The notes beneath the pieces are model-generated. The model saw only the letters and a program-made list of their open reading frames with translations. It was not told where the DNA came from and ran no database searches. Of a stretch of DNA of 64,000 bases, positions 15,958 through 25,661 are shown piece by piece (within the stretch, counting starts at the first letter, position 1; every line of letters starts with the position of its first letter). Origin of the DNA: Pelotalea chapellei (GTDB lineage Bacteria; Desulfobacterota; Desulfuromonadia; Geobacterales; Pseudopelobacteraceae); contig NZ_JAHDYS010000002.1 of NCBI RefSeq assembly GCF_018531195.1, positions 62,001 to 126,000 on the forward strand, given 5' to 3'. The position numbers were made by a program, and so were the translations under genes.

Positions 15958-17895
15958 TTATTTTCTGATAGGCAGGATTTTGGCCGTTTCACTTACTACT
16001 ACAGGCGGGAACAGGTCCGGACGCACTCTCTGGAAAGTAGCAGGCGCTTCACCAGTGAAACTGTATGCGGGTTTAAATTCAGGCACCAGGCACTTCAGCA
16101 ACTCCATCAGATCATCGATTCGGTCGGTCCTGGCAGCATCATACAGCTTTTCCAGAACCGCCTTCACAGGTTCCAATTCGATATGCACCGGTGCCAGAAC
16201 TTTAATTTTGTCATGGGCGGTAGGCAGAATGCCCTCACCATCTATCAATAATTCTTCGAACAATTTTTCACCCGGCCGCAAACCAGTTACTACAATATCG
16301 ATATCTTCATAGGGGACCAGGCCGGAGAGCCTAATCAACTCCTCGGCCAGATCGACAATACGCACAGGGTCACCCATATCAAGCACAAGTATCTCGCTGC
16401 CGCTGCTCATACTGCCGGCCTGCAGTACCAGCTGCGTTGCCTCGGGAATGGTCATGAAATAGCGGATGATGCGTTTGTCGGTCACCGTGACCGGACCGCC
16501 TTTGGCGATCTGATCCTTGAACAGAGGAATGACACTGCCATTGCTGCCCAAAACATTTCCGAAACGAACGGTTGTGAATTTCGTACCGCTTAAGCGAGAA
16601 AGGGCCTGAATGTAAATTTCGGCTGCCCTCTTTGACGCACCCATCACATTGGTAGGGTTGACCGCCTTATCTGTGGAAATCATCACCATGTTGCGAATCT
16701 TGCAAGCATGGGCAGCATCGGCCACATTGCGAGAGCCGAAGATATTGTTCAACACTGCCTGGGACGGATTGTATTCCATCATCGGTACATGCTTGTAAGC
16801 TGCGGCATGAAACACCACTTCAGGAACAAATGCATCAAATGCGGCAAAAACTTTTTCCCGGTCCCGCACATCAGCCATCAGAGGCAGGATGCGCAACTCC
16901 GGAAATCGTGCCACCAACTCCTTCTCAATCTCATACAATGCTGTTTCTGCCTGTTCCAGCAGGATCAGTTTCTCTGGTTTGAACTTTGCTACCTGACGAC
17001 AGATTTCGCTGCCGATACTTCCTCCGGCTCCGGTAATCAGGACTCGCTTGCCTGTCAGGTACCCGCCGATCAGTTCACGGTCCAGCACCACCGGATCCCG
17101 TCCCAACAGGTCCTCGATTTCTACATTCTTGATCTGGGAAATTGTCAGCTTGCCGTTAATCAGTTCCCCGATGCTCGGCAATGTCTTGAAGGTCACATTG
17201 GCATTCTTGCAGTTGTCGATAATGCTGCGAATTGTTTGGCCATCGGCAGAAGGCATGGCAATAACTACCTCTTCGATTTCATTCGCAACAATCAGCGATT
17301 TAAGCTGCTTGGTTGTACCCAAGACTCGGATTCCGTGCAGCTTCATGCCTTTTTTTTCAGGATCATCATCTACGAAACCGAGAACATTGTAATCCGCACG
17401 GGATTGGCGCCTGATCTCCTTGAGCAACAGACTACCCGCTTCACCGGCTCCAACAATCAGAGTAGCCGGTCCCTCGCCACGATGTCCAGTCACATAAATC
17501 TCCCGATATACACGCCACACCAGGCGACTTGCAGACAAAAGTGCAGCGAGCAAAAACCAGTCCAGCAAAAAAACGGAGCGAGGAATTGGAGTGAACTGTC
17601 GCAGGAATAAAATAGCGGATACAGACAGAATGGAGGAGAGGGTAACTGCCTTGAAAATTTCCAAAGCGTCCTGAACCGATGCATAACGCCAGAGGCTGTT
17701 GTAAAAACCTGTCACCAGGAAAACCAGAGGCTTCACCAGCATCACAACGACTAAACATTCCCAGAACAGGTCAAGTTGCTGAGGTGGGATAGTAAAATCA
17801 AAGCGCAGCAGAAAAGCAAGACAGAGGGAGAAGGTGATGAGCAGCATATCGCTTAAAAAAACGATCAAGCGACGCTTGGTAAATATGTTCTTCAT
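15958..17895 (-). CDS. PglF/CapD-like UDP-GlcNAc 4,6-dehydratase
   Basis: About 645 residues: four N-terminal membrane segments (to about 130), a first Rossmann fold (GAGEAGS near 149) and the catalytic SDR domain (ITGAGGSIGSE near 288). The active-site triad wording STDKAVNPTN near 408 carries the Thr-Asp-Lys used by PglF in place of the usual Tyr-x3-Lys. The reaction would be UDP-GlcNAc to UDP-4-keto-6-deoxy-GlcNAc, the first step to bacillosamine or related sugars. ATG at 17895 is chosen over a GTG nine bases upstream. Confidence 0.9.
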   Translation of the reverse strand: MKNIFTKRRLIVFLSDMLLITFSLCLAFLLRFDFTIPPQQLDLFWECLVVVMLVKPLVFLVTGFYNSLWRYASVQDALEIFKAVTLSSILSVSAILFLRQFTPIPRSVFLLDWFLLAALLSASRLVWRVYREIYVTGHRGEGPATLIVGAGEAGSLLLKEIRRQSRADYNVLGFVDDDPEKKGMKLHGIRVLGTTKQLKSLIVANEIEEVVIAMPSADGQTIRSIIDNCKNANVTFKTLPSIGELINGKLTISQIKNVEIEDLLGRDPVVLDRELIGGYLTGKRVLITGAGGSIGSEICRQVAKFKPEKLILLEQAETALYEIEKELVARFPELRILPLMADVRDREKVFAAFDAFVPEVVFHAAAYKHVPMMEYNPSQAVLNNIFGSRNVADAAHACKIRNMVMISTDKAVNPTNVMGASKRAAEIYIQALSRLSGTKFTTVRFGNVLGSNGSVIPLFKDQIAKGGPVTVTDKRIIRYFMTIPEATQLVLQAGSMSSGSEILVLDMGDPVRIVDLAEELIRLSGLVPYEDIDIVVTGLRPGEKLFEELLIDGEGILPTAHDKIKVLAPVHIELEPVKAVLEKLYDAARTDRIDDLMELLKCLVPEFKPAYSFTGEAPATFQRVRPDLFPPVVVSETAKILPIRK

Positions 17896-18033
17896 GGTCG
17901 GCACAACCTTGCCTGGAAGGGATTTGGTTGCCGGATCTTATAGAATTTTCATCCAAGATGCAAATTAAAATCAGCAATTGAGGTCAATGAAATCAAAGCA
18001 ATACCGCACTACGCAGGTTTCTAGAACCCAACC

Positions 18034-19239
18034 TTAATAAGCGGCTGCATGCATAACCTTTTTCATTGCTTTACAAATATCCTGCATATCCATTTCAGAA
18101 AGCGTTGGATGGACCAAAAACATAAGACTTGTCTCGCCCAATTCCTGTGCAACCGGCAAACGCTTGTCTGGTTGCAGACCGCAAAAAGCTTTTTCCAAAT
18201 AGATTTCACTGCAGCTTCCGCTGTAACAAGGAACTCCTTCTGCAACGATTGCATTCATGACACGGTCTCTATCCCATCCATCTTTAAGCACTTCAGGTCG
18301 CACACAAGTATAGTATTTATAATAAGCATGTCCGATTTCAGCTGGGGGTTGCATTACGCGTAGGGCCGGGATGCTATTGAAGCAGTGTGTGAGAATTGAA
18401 CTGTTGATCTGGCGCCTCTCGATCCATCTTGGCAGCTTTCGAAGCTGTACCCTGCCAATGGCCGATTGCATCTCGGTAAGTCTCCAGTTTGTACCAAAAG
18501 ACTCATGCAACCAGCGAAACCCGGGTGGATGCTGGCGGTTGTACACAGCATCATAACTCTTGCCATGGTCCTTATATTCCCAAGCCTTGCGCCATAATTC
18601 TTCGTCATTAGTAGTCAGCATCCCTCCTTCGCCGCCGGTGGTCATGATCTTGTCCTGACAGAACGAGAAAGCTGCCACGTCTCCCAACGAACCGACCGGC
18701 CTTCCCTTATAGGTAGCACCGTGTGCTTGTGCACAATCCTCAATTACCTTTAGTCCATGCTCCCGGGCAAGGTCATTGATCGAATCCATGTCACACGGCC
18801 ACCCAGCCAAATGAACACATATTATAGCTTTGGTTTGCGGGGTGATTCGAGGACGGATTGTATCAATTGTTATATTCTGGGTAACAGGATCAACGTCCAC
18901 TACAACAGGAATAGCCCCGCGCATCACACAACTACTGGCAGAAGCAATGAAGGTGCGTGGTGTGACAATAACTTCGTCACCATGGCCAATGCCAAGAGCA
19001 TATAATGCAAGTTCTAACGCAACAGTACCGTTGGCCAAGGCGATGGCGTGTCGGCAGCCCGTGAAAGAAGCAAACTCCCGTTCGAACTCGCGTCCCTCGA
19101 TTCCCGTCCAGTAATTGACTTTGCCGGTATGCAGCGGAGCAATGGCGGCCTCAATTTCGTCATTATCAAAAAAAGGCCATGACGGAAAGGGTTCTTCTCG
19201 CAGCGGTGTGCCACTATCTATTGCTAATCTCTGGCTCAA
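18034..19239 (-). CDS. DegT/DnrJ/EryC1 family sugar aminotransferase (PglE-like)
   Basis: A 401-residue PLP aminotransferase of the DegT/StrS class. The PLP lysine is K197 in FSFCQDKIMTTGGEGG, and the fold-defining DCAQAHGA stretch lies near 168. It would aminate the 4-keto sugar made by the PglF-like enzyme. The start is a TTG preceded by GGAGG, overlapping the stop of the acetyltransferase gene (TTGA), so translation is coupled. An ordered PglF-PglE-PglD set points to di-N-acetylbacillosamine, though related 4-amino sugars are possible. Confidence 0.9.
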   Translation of the reverse strand: MSQRLAIDSGTPLREEPFPSWPFFDNDEIEAAIAPLHTGKVNYWTGIEGREFEREFASFTGCRHAIALANGTVALELALYALGIGHGDEVIVTPRTFIASASSCVMRGAIPVVVDVDPVTQNITIDTIRPRITPQTKAIICVHLAGWPCDMDSINDLAREHGLKVIEDCAQAHGATYKGRPVGSLGDVAAFSFCQDKIMTTGGEGGMLTTNDEELWRKAWEYKDHGKSYDAVYNRQHPPGFRWLHESFGTNWRLTEMQSAIGRVQLRKLPRWIERRQINSSILTHCFNSIPALRVMQPPAEIGHAYYKYYTCVRPEVLKDGWDRDRVMNAIVAEGVPCYSGSCSEIYLEKAFCGLQPDKRLPVAQELGETSLMFLVHPTLSEMDMQDICKAMKKVMHAAAY

Positions 19240-19895
19240 GGTTCCTCCAGTGCTTTGATACGTCTTGCCGGGCTTCCGACTACCAATTCGCGGTCATATA
19301 CATCGTGTATCACTGTAGATCCCGCCCCAACAAGAGCATTACGTCCGATTGTCAGATTGGGGATGATCGTTACTCCTGCGCAGACAAACGTGCCATCACC
19401 TATACTAACCGTGCCACACAGTGTAGCTCCAGGGGCGACATGTACTCCATCACCGATTGTACAGTCGTGATCAATACTGGCTTTAGTATTCACAATAGAA
19501 TTTCGGCCGACCCGACTGTCAGAATTTATAATTGCGCCGGCCATGATTACGGTCCCAGCAGCAACAGTGACTCCACGACCAAGTTGTACCGATGGGTGAA
19601 TAGCTGATACGAGATCGATTTGGTTATCAGTTAACCATTTTGCCACAGAAATACGTGCTTTATTATTACCAATGGCAACGATACCACCACATATTTGATC
19701 CTTAATATTAAGTAGTTCCTGCTTTCCGCCGACAATATCATGACCATAGAACCTTGTGCCCTTCAGGCTTGGGTCATCATCAACCAGAAATGCTATCTCG
19801 TATAAACCTTGCCTCTCGAGGATATCTATAACTACCTTGGCATGGCCACTGGCACCAAAGACAAAGATCCTTTCTCGTTCGGTCCGCTTAGTCAT
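19236..19895 (-). CDS. NeuD/PglD-like sugar N-acetyltransferase
   Basis: About 219 residues. The N-terminal Rossmann-like sugar-nucleotide domain has FVFGASGHAKVVIDIL, and the C-terminal half is a left-handed beta-helix of hexapeptide repeats. The histidine in IDHDCTIGDGVHVAPG (about residue 143) is the general base in PglD. It would acetylate the 4-amino group using acetyl-CoA to give UDP-di-N-acetylbacillosamine. ATG at 19895 is taken; a GTG four codons upstream is possible. The stop overlaps the aminotransferase start. Confidence 0.9.
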   Translation of the reverse strand: MTKRTERERIFVFGASGHAKVVIDILERQGLYEIAFLVDDDPSLKGTRFYGHDIVGGKQELLNIKDQICGGIVAIGNNKARISVAKWLTDNQIDLVSAIHPSVQLGRGVTVAAGTVIMAGAIINSDSRVGRNSIVNTKASIDHDCTIGDGVHVAPGATLCGTVSIGDGTFVCAGVTIIPNLTIGRNALVGAGSTVIHDVYDRELVVGSPARRIKALEEP

Positions 19896-19924
19896 GGAGT
19901 GTTCCACCTGCTATAAAAAGATTT

Positions 19925-20530
19925 TTAACTCTCATGTTGTTTTTGGGTACCTTGAAAGACTTCCATCGTCACCTGGCCGTCATGGCTGATTCCTTCCCGT
20001 TTAAAAACCTTGATCAGGGTCATCCAAAGGATCTTGAGGTCGAGCCAGAAAGAGTGGTGGTCAACGTACCATACATCCAAGTCAAATTTATCTTCCCAGC
20101 TGATTGCATTGCGGCCATTAACCTGTGCCCATCCGGTGATGCCAGGTCTCACCTCGTGACGCCTGGCTTGTTCAGGTGAATAAAGCGGCAGGTACTGTAT
20201 CAGCAACGGCCGAGGACCTACCAGGCTCAAGTCCCCTTTGATAACATTAAAAAGTTGTGGTAGCTCATCCAGACTCAGATTACGTAAAGAATTACCGAAT
20301 GGGGTCAGACGCACTTCATCCGAAAAGAGCTGCCCGTCAGCATCCCGTTGGTCGGTCATTGTGCGGAATTTATATACATAGAAAAGTCGCGCATGCAACC
20401 CCGGACGCTGTTGCCTGAAAAGAATAGGAGATCCTAGTTTGGTATGAACCAGAATAGCTATAACAATAAGTATCGGACTGAGAACAGCCAGTCCCAAAAA
20501 TGCTGCCAGCATGTCAAATAACCGCTTCAT
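19925..20530 (-). CDS. PglC-like initiating phosphoglycosyl transferase
   Basis: A 201-residue monotopic enzyme. One N-terminal re-entrant hydrophobic helix (MLAAFLGLAVLSPILIVIAI) is followed by the catalytic core with the Asp-Glu dyad D88-E89 in LSLDELPQLFN and the GPRPLL motif. The length matches the minimal PglC type rather than the larger WbaP type. It transfers phospho-sugar from a UDP-sugar to undecaprenyl phosphate on the inner membrane. Its start overlaps the stop of the upstream glycosyltransferase (ATGA). Confidence 0.92.
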   Translation of the reverse strand: MKRLFDMLAAFLGLAVLSPILIVIAILVHTKLGSPILFRQQRPGLHARLFYVYKFRTMTDQRDADGQLFSDEVRLTPFGNSLRNLSLDELPQLFNVIKGDLSLVGPRPLLIQYLPLYSPEQARRHEVRPGITGWAQVNGRNAISWEDKFDLDVWYVDHHSFWLDLKILWMTLIKVFKREGISHDGQVTMEVFQGTQKQHES

Positions 20531-21690
20531 GGTAAAACGTGACCTCTAGATGTGTTTAGCGCCATAACATCTAGCATCTCGCTGTTTATTTTAGTGACAT
20601 CAAAACGATTCTCGGCAATTCGGCGACTTGCGTGCCCCATTCTTTCCCATAGATGCCGGTTTTCAATAAACATGATCATTTTTTCTGCTAGTGCACGAGA
20701 ATTTTTTGGAGGAACCAGATAACCATTTTCACCCGAAATGACGGTTTCACGGCATCCAGGCACATCGGTCGTCAGGATCGGTCGTCCCATGGACATGGCT
20801 TCAAGGACAGTACGTGGCATTCCTTCATGATATGAGGGCAAGACATAAACATGGCAGTGTGTAATAAAAGGACGAACATCATTAGATGCACCCAGGTAAT
20901 TTATATGACCTGAACTTTGCCAGCTTTCGACCTCAGCAGGCGAAATACCATCTGGCGACGGGTCCGCTGGCCCTAGTAAATTGAAGACCACCCGTGGATA
21001 CCTTTTTTTCACAATCTCGGCTGCTTCTACATACTCCCGAAGCCCTTTATCTCCCAGCAAACGGGCAATCGTTAAAAAAACGACGTCACCTTTGGGCAAA
21101 CAGGTCATATCGAAATGGGCCAGATTTACACCCGAACCATTCACAGTTACGCACTTTTCATCATTCACAATCTGACGGTCAATAAATACCTGCCGATTAT
21201 CAGTGTTCTGAAAAATCACTCTTTCGGCACGGACAAGCGCCGAACGATACAGGCAAGCAACCAGACTTCTCAACGCTGTCTGCTTGATACCTCCAGGCTG
21301 AAATGCCAGACCTAATCCGGTGATCATGGCATAAAATTGCGTTGATGTTTTTAAGGTACGAAGTGCTAATCCGCTCCAGATAACAGGCTTGATTGTATAG
21401 GCTAACACTACATCTGGCGCAATTTCATCAAATGCAGTGCGTAAAGCACGCAATGTCGCCATATCATTACGTGGATTCATGCCATTACGCTGGACAGGAT
21501 ACGGCCGAAATGATACCCCTAATGTCTCTATACGATTACGAGTCACATCATCCGTATCGTCTCCCATGGCAACGACATCATGACCCGCAGCCACAAGGAC
21601 CTTGATCAAATCACCCCTGAAATTGACCAAAGACTCTGCAAGAGCACCAATAACGACAACTCTAGACACCTGAGCACCCTTTCTCTTCAT
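20527..21690 (-). CDS. GT4 glycosyltransferase, PglA-like
   Basis: A 387-residue retaining glycosyltransferase. The N-terminal part (VIGALAESLVNFRGDLIKVL, then DVVLAYTIKPVIWSG) and C-terminal donor site (PSYHEGMPRTVLEAMSMGRPI) match the GT4 enzymes next to PglC-type transferases. These add the second sugar, for example GalNAc, to lipid-linked bacillosamine. GTG at 21669, with AAAGGG seven bases before it, is a good alternative start and would overlap the asparagine synthase stop by only a few bases. Confidence 0.88.
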   Translation of the reverse strand: MKRKGAQVSRVVVIGALAESLVNFRGDLIKVLVAAGHDVVAMGDDTDDVTRNRIETLGVSFRPYPVQRNGMNPRNDMATLRALRTAFDEIAPDVVLAYTIKPVIWSGLALRTLKTSTQFYAMITGLGLAFQPGGIKQTALRSLVACLYRSALVRAERVIFQNTDNRQVFIDRQIVNDEKCVTVNGSGVNLAHFDMTCLPKGDVVFLTIARLLGDKGLREYVEAAEIVKKRYPRVVFNLLGPADPSPDGISPAEVESWQSSGHINYLGASNDVRPFITHCHVYVLPSYHEGMPRTVLEAMSMGRPILTTDVPGCRETVISGENGYLVPPKNSRALAEKMIMFIENRHLWERMGHASRRIAENRFDVTKINSEMLDVMALNTSRGHVLP

Positions 21691-23623
21691 CCAACCAAGC
21701 CTGAAACATCAACACATCCCAAAGATGGTATTGCCAATTGAATTTGCCGGAGAGATGTTCCGTCCATTTTTGCCGTATTGGAGCCGGATTAAAATAACCT
21801 TCTTGACGCAAGCGGGATTCGCTCAACAGATCCTCTGCCCAATCCCGTAGCGGCCCACGTAACCAGGAATCGATGGGAATACCAAACCCCTGTTTCGGAC
21901 GTTCTATCAGTTCCTTAGGAACATATTTATAGAGGAGTTGACGTAATACCCACTTTCCCACTCCGTCTCGCAGCTTGTACTCAAGCGGCAAACGCCATGC
22001 AAATTCCACCACCCTGTGATCCAGGAATGGAACCCGAGTCTCAAGACTTACACCCATTGCTGCTCGGTCAACCTTGGTCAAGATATCATCGGGCAGATAA
22101 CTCAACATATCCAGTGCCATCATTCGTTCAACGTCGCAATGCACCAAGGGCTGACGCGCAATGTCCGTAATTACCGTGGCAGGCTCGGTTGATCCCAAAA
22201 CTATTGCGCTGGGATCAGGCCAGTGCGATACGAGCCCACGATAAAGCTCAGAAACAGAACGACTCGCCATGACACCTGCTCCTTTGTGCAGACTGTCACC
22301 CCAATTCGCCATGCCTGCTTTTTTAGGCAACACGGAAAGAATGGTTTTGGCCATGGCATTCCATTTTTGGGGAGAAACGCTGGTAATTGCAGCTGACAAC
22401 ATGCATCGGGCTTCAACGGGCAGATGAGACAATCGACTCCACAATCGGCTCGTTATCACATAGCGGTTATACCCTCCAAACAACTCATCACCAGCATCAC
22501 CGGACAATGACACAGTAACGTGCTGCCTGGCCATGTGCGATACCAGGTGAGTTGGGATCTGCGAGGAGTCAGCAAAGGGCTCATCATAAAGGCGGGGTAA
22601 TTGAGGAATCACATCCAACGCATCCTTAGCAGTGACATACCATTCGGTGTGGTCAGTACGCAGATGCAATGCTACTGCTTTTGCATATCTGGCTTCATCA
22701 TACAAGTCGTCATGAAAACCTATGGAAAAGGTACGTACTGGTCTGGATGACTGAGCCTGCATCAATGCCACTATTGTGGACGAATCAACACCGCCGGAAA
22801 GAAAAGCACCCAGCGGAACGTCAGCAACCATTTGCAAGCCGATCGCATTTTTCAACAAATCTTCGAGCGCATCAACCGCTTCTGCGGCACTACCCGCAAA
22901 TGGTTTTGCCAATCCAGCCTCCACAATGTGATTGCCAGACCAGTATGGCACCACATGTAGGTCGCGCTGTTGTAATGAAACGGTCAAAAGGTTTCCAGGC
23001 TGTAACTTGGAAATTCCCTGATAGATGGAATACGGGGATGGAATACAGTTGTGCCGCATCAGCAATGCTAATGAATTACGATCCACTTCGGCGTTGAATG
23101 CAGGATGTACCCTCAGCGCCTTCAATTCGGAACCAAACAAGAAGGTATCGCCCTGCCAACCATAAAACAAGGGCTTCTCACCCAACCGGTCACGTCCCAG
23201 TGTGAGAGTGCATGTACTTCTGTCCCACACCGCAAAGGCAAACATGCCAACAGCTCTTATAACTGTATCTTGAATTCCCCAAACATCGAAACCTGCCAGG
23301 AGTGTTTCTGTATCCGAATGCCCTTGCCAGTTGGGGGCCAAGCCACCCTCCTCCAGTGACTTGCGCAGGAAAAGGTGATTGTAAATCTCACCGTTAAAGG
23401 CGAACACATATCGCCCGCTCGCCGATATCATTGGTTGATGGCCGGCCGGAGAAAGATCAACAATGGATAAACGCCTGTGTGATAAACCAATACCTTGATT
23501 ACTGTCAAACCACTCACCACTGTCGTCTGGACCGCGATGAGCAATGGCTCTCCCCATTTTTTTCAAAACTTCAATAGCTTGATAATATGTACCAGAGCCC
23601 AAATAACCTGAAATCCCGCACAT
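21662..23623 (-). CDS. Asparagine synthase-like glutamine amidotransferase
   Basis: The start is set at 23623 so that the catalytic cysteine is residue 2 (MCGISGYLG), as needed for glutaminase activity after Met removal. The 653-residue protein has an N-terminal class-II amidotransferase domain and a synthetase domain with the ATP pyrophosphatase loop SGGVDSSTIVA (about 275). In glycan loci such enzymes are thought to amidate sugar uronic acids rather than make free asparagine. It sits two bases after the preceding glycosyltransferase stop, fully inside the glycan operon. Confidence 0.88.
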   Translation of the reverse strand: MCGISGYLGSGTYYQAIEVLKKMGRAIAHRGPDDSGEWFDSNQGIGLSHRRLSIVDLSPAGHQPMISASGRYVFAFNGEIYNHLFLRKSLEEGGLAPNWQGHSDTETLLAGFDVWGIQDTVIRAVGMFAFAVWDRSTCTLTLGRDRLGEKPLFYGWQGDTFLFGSELKALRVHPAFNAEVDRNSLALLMRHNCIPSPYSIYQGISKLQPGNLLTVSLQQRDLHVVPYWSGNHIVEAGLAKPFAGSAAEAVDALEDLLKNAIGLQMVADVPLGAFLSGGVDSSTIVALMQAQSSRPVRTFSIGFHDDLYDEARYAKAVALHLRTDHTEWYVTAKDALDVIPQLPRLYDEPFADSSQIPTHLVSHMARQHVTVSLSGDAGDELFGGYNRYVITSRLWSRLSHLPVEARCMLSAAITSVSPQKWNAMAKTILSVLPKKAGMANWGDSLHKGAGVMASRSVSELYRGLVSHWPDPSAIVLGSTEPATVITDIARQPLVHCDVERMMALDMLSYLPDDILTKVDRAAMGVSLETRVPFLDHRVVEFAWRLPLEYKLRDGVGKWVLRQLLYKYVPKELIERPKQGFGIPIDSWLRGPLRDWAEDLLSESRLRQEGYFNPAPIRQKWTEHLSGKFNWQYHLWDVLMFQAWLDEEKGCSGV

Positions 23624-23625
23624 GG

Positions 23626-24693
23626 CTAGCAACCCTCTCCGGCAGCTCGCAACAATCCAATCATCCGTGGTGCAACTTGCTGAATACAATAATCATCTTC
23701 CACTCGTTTACGCCCGGCTGCACCCATCTGTTGCCTCAGCACCGCATCTCCCAACAATGCACCCAGTGCATCTACCCACGCTCCATCTGTATCCGCCAAG
23801 TATCCATTCTGGCCATTATTAACAATTTCACTGTTAACACCAACTGGTGAAGCCACCACGGGCAAACCACATGCCATGTACTGAATAAGCTTGTAACCGC
23901 ACTTGCCACGCTCCCAGGGCGAATCAAGCAAGGGCATGACACCGACATCACACTCCCGTATTGACGCCGCTTCTGTTGCCTCAGACCATGGTACACATTC
24001 AACATTCACACCTTCGATGGCAAATGTATCCGCTCCGATAACCCGCAGCTTGAAAACAAACTGACGGCTCAACTCCACCAGAGGTTTATACAGGAGCTTT
24101 AAATAACGAATGGTGCTGGGTGAACCAACCCAGACAATCTTTAGTAGATCAACCTCATCACTTGAAATATTTTTTGCTGAATACCTATCAAGATCAATCA
24201 GGGTTGGAACAATCTCAACTTTCGCCCCTACTTCTCGTGCACGTTGAGCCAAGTAACTATTGCCGGCCACCACGAGTCGTGCATCGGCCATGAGATGATC
24301 GATACGATTACTGAAAAAATGCCGCACTACAGGTGATGAGTGCAGATCATAATTATGAAAAATTGCGTCATCATAATCAAGTACGTACGGCACGTCGCTC
24401 AAAAACCAGCGCTCGAACCAGGCAGGAAGCCAGGGTAAAGCTTCTTTCTCTATCCAAACCAAATCAAAATAACGCTTTTTAAAGAGCATCAACAGACGTC
24501 GAACATAGGATTGCACCAGACTGGAGAAACCGTATCTCTTTTTGCGATAGCGCTCAGCCAATTGATTATCATCAAACAACGGAGCAACAGAACATTCTAT
24601 CCCTGCCCCCTCAAGCGATGGAACATACAGCAAAAAACGCATCCGTGAAGAGGCGCCAAGCTGACCGTAGCGGGTCAATAATAATATTTTCAC
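23626..24693 (-). CDS. Glycosyltransferase (GT4-like)
   Basis: This 355-residue protein has a GT-B layout. The N-terminal part is MKILLLTRYGQLGASSRMRF, the middle has DLVWIEKEALPWLP and YVLDYDDAIFHN, and the C-terminal donor-binding region has CGYKLIQYMACGLPVVASPVG. Wording of this type occurs in O-antigen and exopolysaccharide loci. Substrate is unknown. The GTG start overlaps the stop of the upstream GT2 gene (GTGA). It likely adds one sugar of the repeat unit on the cytoplasmic face. Confidence 0.85.
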   Translation of the reverse strand: MKILLLTRYGQLGASSRMRFLLYVPSLEGAGIECSVAPLFDDNQLAERYRKKRYGFSSLVQSYVRRLLMLFKKRYFDLVWIEKEALPWLPAWFERWFLSDVPYVLDYDDAIFHNYDLHSSPVVRHFFSNRIDHLMADARLVVAGNSYLAQRAREVGAKVEIVPTLIDLDRYSAKNISSDEVDLLKIVWVGSPSTIRYLKLLYKPLVELSRQFVFKLRVIGADTFAIEGVNVECVPWSEATEAASIRECDVGVMPLLDSPWERGKCGYKLIQYMACGLPVVASPVGVNSEIVNNGQNGYLADTDGAWVDALGALLGDAVLRQQMGAAGRKRVEDDYCIQQVAPRMIGLLRAAGEGC

Positions 24694-25661
24694 GACCGCA
24701 GCGCCCGTTTCAGAGTATTAGGCAAATCGCAATACAACATGCGATATGCATTAAATGTATTAAGCACATCACCTCGTGAGCCCCGTAGAAGCGCAAATCC
24801 AACGCGGCTTAGTGGTTCCAGCCCAAGTGATATAGCCAGCAGAATCCAAGCCTGCCATGACTTAAAATGCTTGAAGCCGTAAAGCAATCGACTACGCAGT
24901 GAATAAAATAGTCGGCGCGCTTTCACTTGATGGGATGTCCCTCCCCCGGCATGAAACGCCTGAGCATCGGCAAGAAAAACGCACCGGAAACCAGCCTGAT
25001 GAATACGAAAAGATAAATCCAGGTCCTCAAGATATACAAAAAACCGATCGTCAAACCCGCGCAAAGACTCGAATACAGACCGGCGTATCAGGTAGAACGC
25101 CCCAATTACGTGATCGACCGTGGCAGTGGTGTCATGTGCCCAATCTTCCATGTGCATATTTAAATGCCCAAAAATGGGGATGCGATTGAAACCTAAAGTA
25201 TGTGCGACAAAAGTCCCTAACGATGGAAATCGGGCGCAGCTTCGAGCGATGTGATTTAGTTCATCAACCAGCTGAATTCCGACAAGGCCAACATCAGCAT
25301 TTTCTGGTTCTTGCATGAAGTTCAATGGAACGACTAGCGAATTTTCATGAAGAAGGGTGTCAGGATTCAGAAACAACAGGTATTCAGCGTTCCCTAGCGC
25401 GGCTCCTTGATTACACGCCGCTCCGAAACCACAGTTTTCTGCGTTACGAATAATTTGAAGTCTGAAGGGCAAGACACCCAATGCTTCCACAAGCGCTAAT
25501 GAATCATCAGAAGAATTATTGTCGATAATGATTACCGACGAGATAAGACCGTTATGGTACTGAGCTATACTTGAAACCGCTTCGGAAAGCTGAGATGCTG
25601 CATTCCAGTTGACCATTATGACTTGAATACTTTTACCAGCGGTACCCACATCAAACCTCAT
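24690..25661 (-). CDS. GT2 family glycosyltransferase (rhamnosyltransferase-like)
   Basis: A 323-residue GT-A enzyme: QVIMVNWNAASQLSEAVSSI, IIDNNSSDDS, then FLNPDTLL and DDRFFVYLEDLDLSFR, the latter typical of rhamnosyltransferase-like GT2 proteins (ED.DL.FR). The Asp residues of NPD and EDLD would bind metal and act as base. It overlaps the polymerase gene upstream by 11 bp and the next glycosyltransferase downstream by four. Confidence 0.9.
   Translation of the reverse strand: MRFDVGTAGKSIQVIMVNWNAASQLSEAVSSIAQYHNGLISSVIIIDNNSSDDSLALVEALGVLPFRLQIIRNAENCGFGAACNQGAALGNAEYLLFLNPDTLLHENSLVVPLNFMQEPENADVGLVGIQLVDELNHIARSCARFPSLGTFVAHTLGFNRIPIFGHLNMHMEDWAHDTTATVDHVIGAFYLIRRSVFESLRGFDDRFFVYLEDLDLSFRIHQAGFRCVFLADAQAFHAGGGTSHQVKARRLFYSLRSRLLYGFKHFKSWQAWILLAISLGLEPLSRVGFALLRGSRGDVLNTFNAYRMLYCDLPNTLKRALRS

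Noticed and set aside
16708-17610. 300-codon plus-strand open frame
   Set aside because: Antisense to the PglF-like dehydratase, whose motifs are complete; the opposite frame has low-complexity His/Gln/Cys content and no start site.
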